NCBI GenBank assembly: GCA_023250585.1
Contig: JAHFAK010000078.1
Location: 1 to 11,445, forward strand
Direction: 5' to 3'
Origin: Deltaproteobacteria bacterium
GTDB lineage: Bacteria; Bdellovibrionota_F; JAHFAK01
Length of the DNA stretch: 11,445 bases
This document shows, in pieces, positions 6,732 through 11,445 of this stretch. The translations under genes were made by a program, and so were the position numbers. Each line of letters starts with the position of its first letter. The stretch's first letter is position 1. Under the pieces are notes generated by a model. The model was given only the letters and a program-made list of their open reading frames with translations, did not search any database and was not told the origin of the DNA.

Positions 6732-8765
6732 ATGCTTACATTTAAACAATGGTTACAGACTAAACTTACCCCGCCTCTCATTGGGGTGGGGCTTATTTTA
6801 TTACTTGCTCAAATATTTTTTATTTTTCTCCTTTTTCGCGTAAACAAGCAGAAGCAAATAGATATAATAGAACGTTTTGTCTCAATTAGTAGAGAAGCGA
6901 TGAGCATTCATCAGAGCAACCTTCTTGACCAAATGGCTGCTATTGCTTTAGATGAAACAAATGCAAAAGTAATACTTTTGTGTACTGAAAAAGAAGCTGT
7001 TGTATGGTCTTATCCAATTACCTTATCAAATTGTAAAATACCAAAACAAAAATGGACACGGATTTCTGAGAAATCTATTTTTAGTAATCAGCTCTATCCT
7101 AAAGTACTCATTTTATTTCCTCTTTTACCAGACAAAAGATTGCTTATAACGATTAGCTTGATAGTTCTTTGTATTATCTTAAATGGGTTCTTTCTCTTAT
7201 GGAGAATAAAATATATCATTACTACAGATCTCTATTTGCCAAGTCAAAAAATGCATGAAGTGAATGTAAAATTTTCCATTCAAGAATTTAGGATTTTTTA
7301 TGAAGAATTACATAAACTTCGTTTACAAGAAAAACTACAAGCAGCTGATGCAGCAATAGGGCAAATCACCGCGCAAGTAGCCCACGACATCAAATCCCCT
7401 CTTGCAGCGCTCTCAATGCTTTTCAAAGATATGTATGATAAAATTCCTGAAGCAGAAAGAATCGCCATACGAAGCTCGGTAAAACGAATTCAGGATATTG
7501 TGAATAATTTATCGCACATGAAAGAACGTACAAAAGAAGAGTCTATTGTACAAACAGTAAACAGTACGAACCGAGTAGAATTGCTTTCAAGTCTTACCGA
7601 AAGTGTTGTTTCAGAAAAGCGAACTCAATATCGCGATCGACAAGATGTGCTGATTGAAGAACATTTTGATGAATCATCGTATGGAGCATTTGCGGCTATT
7701 GATACTGTTGAATTCAAACGAGTCATATCAAATCTTATTAATAATGCTGTTGAAGCGTTAGATACAAAGGGCACCGTAACTATTTCTCTCGCAGCAACTG
7801 CTACTGAGAATATTATAACAATTACTGATACAGGTACTGGTATTCCTCCGGAACGTCTTACAAAACTTGCTACGAGAGGTACTACCTTTGGCAAAAAAGA
7901 TGGTTCAGGTCTTGGATTGGCACATGCACGGGAGACTCTAGAAAAATGGCAGGGAAACATGAGTATTTCATCAACTGTTGGAGTCGGCACCAAGGTAGCT
8001 CTTACGTTCAAGCGAGCTCAATCTCCCGCATGGTTTTTACCTCGTATCGTTATTAATCCACGAATGAAAGTTTTACTATTAGATGATGATCAATCAATCC
8101 ATGATATTTGGAAAGCTCGACTCCGTGATTATGACCTCGCCGATGGAGATATTGAATTGCTTCACTTTACCACTGCTCGAAGCTTCTCAGCATGGTATGA
8201 TAAGCAGCGGTTTCCAAAGTGCCTACTATTGAGTGACTATGAATTGATTGGTGAGCCAGAGACTGGACTTGATGTCATTGAAAAATACTATATCGGTCGA
8301 GACTCAATCTTAGTTACAAGTCATTGTGAAGAAGAAGCCATCCAAAAGCGCTGTGAAAAACTGGGAGTAAGATTATTGCCCAAAGGATTGGCATATCTTG
8401 TACCAATTGAAGTTCATGTAAGGGAGGCATATGATGCAATCTACATAGGAAATAATAACATGCAGCAGATGCATTGGAAGCTCTCAGCCCAAGAATATAA
8501 TAAAGAAGTACGTTATTATTATAATGTAAAACATTTCATTCATGAAGCCAAGACACTTGATCGGAATATTCCTCTCTATATCGAAGAAGAGTTTCTAGAA
8601 GGAGACGTTCTTCACGATTTAAATAAAGCGGTGACACAGTATGGATTCAGTAACATCTATATGATTACCAAAAATCAAACAAAGCTTCCAACTCTCTCTT
8701 GGATTACACAGATGACCACGACCACTCCTCCGTGGAATAAACCAAAATGTGACAATTTTCCCTAA
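6732..8765 (+). CDS. Hybrid histidine kinase with receiver and degenerate second receiver
   Basis: This 677-residue inner-membrane sensor kinase has TM segments at about 15-36 and 136-157 enclosing a roughly 100-residue sensor with no obvious family. A linker then leads to the phosphoacceptor box QVAHDIKSPLAAL (H218), N-box NLINNAVEAL (334-343), G1 DTGTGIP (366-372) and G2 GSGLGL (391-396). A receiver follows at about 446-560, with acidic D451-D453, phosphoacceptor D502, T529/S530 and K551. A second receiver-like domain (568-668) has NNN (574-576) in place of the acidic pocket and E618 in place of the Asp, and ends in PPW. A ribosome-binding AAAGG overlaps the stop of the upstream peptide gene. 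Phosphotransfer to the sigma-54 activator is plausible, but that activator has lost any receiver. Input from the peptide or binding proteins is inference. Confidence 0.88.
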   Translation: MLTFKQWLQTKLTPPLIGVGLILLLAQIFFIFLLFRVNKQKQIDIIERFVSISREAMSIHQSNLLDQMAAIALDETNAKVILLCTEKEAVVWSYPITLSNCKIPKQKWTRISEKSIFSNQLYPKVLILFPLLPDKRLLITISLIVLCIILNGFFLLWRIKYIITTDLYLPSQKMHEVNVKFSIQEFRIFYEELHKLRLQEKLQAADAAIGQITAQVAHDIKSPLAALSMLFKDMYDKIPEAERIAIRSSVKRIQDIVNNLSHMKERTKEESIVQTVNSTNRVELLSSLTESVVSEKRTQYRDRQDVLIEEHFDESSYGAFAAIDTVEFKRVISNLINNAVEALDTKGTVTISLAATATENIITITDTGTGIPPERLTKLATRGTTFGKKDGSGLGLAHARETLEKWQGNMSISSTVGVGTKVALTFKRAQSPAWFLPRIVINPRMKVLLLDDDQSIHDIWKARLRDYDLADGDIELLHFTTARSFSAWYDKQRFPKCLLLSDYELIGEPETGLDVIEKYYIGRDSILVTSHCEEEAIQKRCEKLGVRLLPKGLAYLVPIEVHVREAYDAIYIGNNNMQQMHWKLSAQEYNKEVRYYYNVKHFIHEAKTLDRNIPLYIEEEFLEGDVLHDLNKAVTQYGFSNIYMITKNQTKLPTLSWITQMTTTTPPWNKPKCDNFP

Positions 8766-8779
8766 ATCAGGAATACATC

Positions 8780-8870
8780 GTAACAGCTCAGTAAATGGGA
8801 AAAATGAAGATGGATCCCGCGATCAAGTCGCGGGATCCATCTTCATTTTTCCCATTTACTGAGCTGTTAC
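8780..8870. repeat. Perfect 43-bp inverted repeat, bidirectional terminator-like hairpin
   Basis: Arms 8780-8822 and 8828-8870 are perfect reverse complements around the 5-nt loop TCAAG. The inner part (TGGATCCCGCGA and its complement) is GC-rich and resembles the short palindromic repeats scattered in many host-associated proteobacteria; the outer part is ordinary sequence. It sits between convergent genes, 14 bp after the kinase stop, so it would end transcription from both sides. It is much longer than a normal intrinsic terminator and has no downstream T-run, so a palindromic repeat element is the more likely origin. The following 126 bp to the next gene hold nothing that I recognise. Confidence 0.9.
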
Positions 8871-8996
8871 CTTAACAAATTCGTTTAGCAAATTAAACAA
8901 ATCAGTGGGATTGCCTTTGTCCAATGTCAGTCATATGAGATCATTTCTTTTTTTCGGCCATTTTTTAGCACAGAAAAAGAGACAGAACTCTAACAA

Positions 8997-10232
8997 TCAT
9001 TGTAATTTAAGAGAGTAATTTTTTAAAATTTTTATTATGAGGGATAAACAAAAGATTATTAAAGCAGTAAATAAAAATGAAAGATAAAAATGATACATTT
9101 CCATATATGAAATTACCGAAATATAAAATCCCAACATTAAAGAGGTTATAATTAAATAAATACTAACTATTTTTGCTTGATAAGATGAAGGAGTTTCTTT
9201 TTGTAATTGACTATAATGATAAGAAAGAGAATCTGTATTAAATATACCTGTAATGAATAGAATGAAAAGATGTATATAAATATTGTTTCCAAACGGAAGG
9301 CAAGCGATAAGGATACCTTGGATTATAGGGAGAGAATTCTCTCTTTGTTTTAGCAAGAACGGAAAAAACACATATATCTTTTCCATACTATAGTGCCCAA
9401 TAATCATTCCAAAAACAAATGCAGATTGTAATAAAGAAAGAACAATTGGTTTTCCATGATAAAATTGGACACTTAAAGGCACTAGCATAATTTGAATAAA
9501 GCAGAAGATGATAGGATCAAGACACGGTTTCAAAACGGCTACTATAAGACGAGAGTCATTTTTTATTAATCGAATTGTTTCTTTCCAATCACGTATAAGC
9601 TCAGAAATGGAAAAGAGACTTCCTCTGATTATAGTTCCTCCTTTGAAATAATTAAATATGCTATGGATTAAAAGAAAAGAAATAAAGTATGTTATCCCAT
9701 CAAGAAAAATAACATCGTGAGTATTTAAAAAAACTAATAGTAATCCACTCATCATTACACCAATCAAATATCCTCCCTGTTTAAGACCAAGAAAAAGAGC
9801 ATTATACTTTTTGAGCACTTCCGAAGGATTATAATAAATGGCGAAACAAAAAGCAGATGCAATATAAAATGGTTTAAAAAAATTTACAGCGAATGTTGTA
9901 AGAGAAACACATAATAAAAAATTTTTATGGTATAAACAAACAGCGGCTAATAAAAATAATATGCCTCTGAAGAGATCTGAATATTTACAAATTTTTATAG
10001 GTGAAATCTTATCAGCGATGTATCCTGCATAGGTTTGTAACAAAATCTTTGCTACCTGTTCACTCATAAGAATCAAACCAAATCCCAAGATAGATCCTGT
10101 TTTATCATAGATGAGCTTACTTAACGTTAATGTATAAAATCCATTTCCTATATTTGTTATAAAAATTGCGAGAAGAAATTTTTGTGATTCAATTGATAAC
10201 TTTTGGTTCAAAATAAATCTCTCAAAATTCAC
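8997..10232 (-). CDS. MFS exporter paired with ATP-grasp protein
   Basis: This 411-residue membrane protein has about 10-12 hydrophobic segments. The N-terminal half resembles MFS_3-type exporters: FITNIGNGFYTLTLSKLIYD, then LILMSEQVAKILLQTYAGYIADKISPIKICKYSDLFRG, whose GYIADKISPIK part is the loop 2-3 motif A (positions about 69-80). It starts with GTG at 10232, overlapping the end of the ATP-grasp gene by 11 bp (ATGTGA context), so the two are translationally coupled. ATP-grasp plus MFS pairs occur in small-peptide pathways such as bacilysin (BacD/BacE), which suggests export of an amino-acid-ligase product. The substrate is unknown. Its sequence is markedly AT-rich compared with the plus-strand kinase and activator genes. 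It ends with TGA at 8999-8997, facing the long hairpin. Confidence 0.82.
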   Translation of the reverse strand: MNFERFILNQKLSIESQKFLLAIFITNIGNGFYTLTLSKLIYDKTGSILGFGLILMSEQVAKILLQTYAGYIADKISPIKICKYSDLFRGILFLLAAVCLYHKNFLLCVSLTTFAVNFFKPFYIASAFCFAIYYNPSEVLKKYNALFLGLKQGGYLIGVMMSGLLLVFLNTHDVIFLDGITYFISFLLIHSIFNYFKGGTIIRGSLFSISELIRDWKETIRLIKNDSRLIVAVLKPCLDPIIFCFIQIMLVPLSVQFYHGKPIVLSLLQSAFVFGMIIGHYSMEKIYVFFPFLLKQRENSLPIIQGILIACLPFGNNIYIHLFILFITGIFNTDSLSYHYSQLQKETPSSYQAKIVSIYLIITSLMLGFYISVISYMEMYHFYLSFLFTALIIFCLSLIIKILKNYSLKLQ

Positions 10233-10812
10233 ATGGTTGATACATAGTTTTTAAATACTCAAAATCATTTCTCAAATGTTGGTAATTAGAATTATAAATA
10301 ATAATCTCATTTATACGTTCACGAACAGTTTGAGATTTCTGAATACATTCATTTTTTTGTACATGCCAGATAATTTCTGTTTGAGATTGAACTTTTGGAG
10401 AATTTAAATGAATAATTTGTGCATTCTCAGTTTTTGGAAACCATAACCACGCTGCATAGGGCCCTTGTTGGGATATTATCTGTAGATCTAAATTCATCTG
10501 AAGTTTAAAAAAAGCTTCTTGATAATTAATTCCACTATTAATTTCATAAATATACGGCACGCTTGCTCCAGGACTTCGTGCTGCAATTTCTAAGAAAACC
10601 AATTCTCCTGTCTTATTCTTAAAAAATTCTAAATGTGTAGTGCCATTAATAAGAGGTGAGAGGGATTTCAAAACATCTCTATTAAAGCTACTTAACTCTC
10701 GATATTCTTGATAATAGAGCGAAATAGAAACAGGATTCTTAGTTTGATTAACGGAAATGAAATTTTCGACCATATCCTTTTTAATTTTAGTTGATAATTC
10801 ATAAAATGACAT
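10222..10812 (-). CDS. ATP-grasp ligase, C-terminal half only
   Basis: The 196 residues contain the metal- and ATP-binding end of the ATP-grasp fold: NGTTHLEFF (56-64, E62) and GELVFLEIAARSPG (69-82, E75 and R79), followed by the GINYQEAFF helix. Complete carboxylate-amine ligases of this type are near 400 residues. The pre-ATP-grasp domain and the ATP-binding lysine and glycine-rich loop are missing. An in-frame TAA 15 nt upstream of the ATG excludes an extension, and no N-terminal half is found in the 430 bp upstream. A strong AAGGAGGG site at 6-nt spacing shows that the ATG is well placed for translation. It may be a decayed gene, a half-protein working with a separate N-terminal partner, or a domain retained for another role. 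It overlaps the MFS gene downstream by 11 bp. Confidence 0.75.
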   Translation of the reverse strand: MSFYELSTKIKKDMVENFISVNQTKNPVSISLYYQEYRELSSFNRDVLKSLSPLINGTTHLEFFKNKTGELVFLEIAARSPGASVPYIYEINSGINYQEAFFKLQMNLDLQIISQQGPYAAWLWFPKTENAQIIHLNSPKVQSQTEIIWHVQKNECIQKSQTVRERINEIIIYNSNYQHLRNDFEYLKTMYQPCEF

Positions 10813-10818
10813 TGGCTT

Positions 10819-10841
10819 CCCTCCTTAGTTATAAAATAACT
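10819..10841 (-). promoter_or_regulatory. Shine-Dalgarno and adjoining palindrome upstream of ATP-grasp gene
   Basis: On the minus strand AAGGAGGG occupies 10826-10819, 6 nt before the ATG at 10812. Directly beside it, 10827-10841 is a 6-bp perfect inverted repeat, AGTTAT-AAA-ATAACT. Its place between the likely promoter region and the ribosome-binding site suits an operator or a small translation-control hairpin, but it is AT-rich and could be chance. I could not assign -35 and -10 boxes with confidence. Confidence 0.35.
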
Positions 10842-10926
10842 TCTATTAGTTTATAAGCCTAATCAATTTTAAACTTTTGAATTGCATAACAGAGAGACTG
10901 TTGCGAAATTCAAAAGTTCATTCTGC

Positions 10927-10954
10927 CTGGATCCCCGCCTACGCGGGGATGACA
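10927..10954 (+). repeat. GC-rich palindromic repeat, copy 1 (dRS3-like)
   Basis: This 28-bp unit runs CTGG...GACA and contains ATCCCCGC-CTAC-GCGGGGAT, 8-bp perfect arms around a 4-nt loop (10931-10950). It is the inverted partner of the copy at 10982-11009 and of the ATTCCC-N8-GGGAAT repeat class known as dRS3 in Neisseria. Confidence 0.8.
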
Positions 10955-10981
10955 AAAACGTAAGCACATACTTTTCTCTGG

Positions 10982-11009
10982 TGTCATTCCCGCGCAGGCG
11001 GGAATCCAG
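10982..11009 (-). repeat. GC-rich palindromic repeat, copy 2 (dRS3-like), inverted
   Basis: Read on the minus strand this is the same 28-bp unit as copy 1. Its palindrome is ATTCCCGC-GCAG-GCGGGAAT (10986-11005). Relative to copy 1, the third arm base pair is T:A instead of C:G, a compensated change that keeps the 8-bp stem intact. Confidence 0.8.
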
Positions 11010-11238
11010 TCTTATAACAACAGATTACAAGAAATAATTATCTGCCAAAACTACGCTGCGTCTATCATTCTATAACCCACATTAGTCATGGACTTCACTA
11101 TTTCGCAACAGTCTCAACAGACTTATAAAGCAAGAGGCATGCCAAAATATTTTCTTTTTATTTTTAGGTAGTTATGAAATTTTGACTAAAGCAAATGTAT
11201 CGTTTCTCTTACATTTTGTACAAATAGAACTGAAAAAA

Positions 11239-11445
11239 TTAGCTGCTTAAATCCTCATCACTAACACCTTCTAAATCAACCCCTTTTTCTTCTAAGAAAA
11301 TTTTCAGTTTCTGATTGGTTTCGCTCAGAAGTGTTTTAAGCTCGAGAAGATTTTTTTGTATTTTTGATCGTAGATCATCTTTAATAGCACGAAGATGTTC
11401 TTTTTCTTTCGTAAAGGAACCTGCTGTAGTATGAGCGAGCTGTGA
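11239..11445 (-). CDS. C-terminal part of an unrecognised charged protein (partial)
   Basis: A minus-strand frame enters from the right edge and ends at TAA (11241-11239), giving 68 residues with no need of a start codon in the window. It contains TKEKEHLRAIKDDLRSKIQK, a Lys/Glu/Leu-rich stretch likely to be helical or coiled-coil, and ends in an acidic tail, GVDLEGVSDEDLSS. I do not recognise a family. Reading-frame choice rests on the uninterrupted frame to the edge and plausible composition. The MITE-like element lies downstream of its stop. Confidence 0.55.
   Translation of the reverse strand, partial: SQLAHTTAGSFTKEKEHLRAIKDDLRSKIQKNLLELKTLLSETNQKLKIFLEEKGVDLEGVSDEDLSS

Larger units (their letters stand above)
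10894..11115. mobile_element. MITE-like element, 222 bp, non-coding
   Basis: GAGACTGTTGCGAAAT (10894-10909) and its exact reverse complement (11100-11115) form 16-bp terminal inverted repeats. AACAGA is directly repeated just outside both ends (10888-10893 and 11116-11121), as expected for a target-site duplication. The CTGTTGC core resembles ends seen in IS5/IS6-type elements from memory, though a 6-bp duplication does not settle the family. The interior has no open frame of note. It contains two GC-rich palindromes, annotated separately. With its flanks it accounts for most of the 426-bp gap between the ATP-grasp gene and the right-edge gene; the rest (10842-10887 and 11122-11238) shows nothing I recognise. 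Confidence 0.75.

Noticed and set aside
6661-6843. 60-codon plus-strand frame overlapping the small peptide gene and the kinase start
   Set aside because: It overlaps two better supported genes in another frame, has no ribosome-binding site, and its hydrophobic tail merely mirrors the kinase TM segment.
7625-8011. 128-codon open frame on the minus strand inside the kinase gene
   Set aside because: It lies wholly opposite the kinase core, whose motifs are clear. Its translation is low-complexity (V/S/P-rich) with no recognisable domain; it is a shadow frame.
10927-11009. CRISPR-like array from the two GC-rich palindromes
   Set aside because: There are only two copies, in opposite orientation, separated by 27 bp, with no further repeats and no cas genes.

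Overview
The window suggests an AT-rich (roughly 35% GC), probably host-associated Gram-negative bacterium. The signs are a sigma-54 enhancer-binding protein with a matching -24/-12 promoter, a hybrid histidine kinase with a small extracytoplasmic sensor, and short GC-rich palindromic repeats of the ATTCCC-N8-GGGAAT kind (known as dRS3 in Neisseria, with look-alikes from memory in Rickettsiales, Legionellales and other intracellular groups). The phylum cannot be fixed from the sequence alone.

Left edge (1-1194): the last 30 codons and right end of an insertion sequence carrying an rve-type transposase abut a sigma-54 activator. The IS has removed the activator's N-terminal regulatory region and left a nearly complete AAA+ domain plus the C-terminal DNA-binding domain. 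The 150-bp gap that follows holds a short palindrome (possible activator site) and a near-consensus sigma-54 promoter.

Plus-strand operon (1195-8765): an MFS transporter, a radical SAM enzyme with a reduced SPASM-like tail, two tandem paralogous oligopeptide-type solute-binding proteins without any ABC permease or ATPase, a 46-codon secreted-peptide-like gene with a near-perfect Shine-Dalgarno, and a two-TM histidine kinase with a C-terminal receiver and a second, degenerate receiver-like domain. All genes are tightly spaced or overlapping. Read together, this looks like a self-contained peptide-sensing or peptide-signalling circuit: small peptide precursor, possible modification enzyme, possible exporter, peptide binders, membrane kinase, sigma-54 activator, sigma-54 promoter. 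I do not recognise it as a described system. The peptide's role and the links between components are inference from gene order and family knowledge.

Right part (8766-11445): the operon ends at a 91-bp hairpin with two perfect 43-bp arms. Convergent to it, on the minus strand, lie an MFS exporter and, upstream and overlapping it, the C-terminal half of an ATP-grasp ligase with its own strong ribosome-binding site. ATP-grasp/MFS pairs are known from peptide-type small-molecule synthesis and export. Upstream of that pair is a 222-bp non-coding element with 16-bp perfect terminal inverted repeats and a 6-bp flanking direct repeat (MITE-like), holding two inverted copies of a GC-rich palindrome. 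The right edge holds the C-terminal 68 codons of an unrecognised, charged, probably coiled-coil protein on the minus strand.

Base composition is mosaic. By hand count of 60-nt samples, the activator, first MFS and kinase core are about 40-45% GC, the kinase sensor about 28-30%, and the minus-strand pair about 22-35%.
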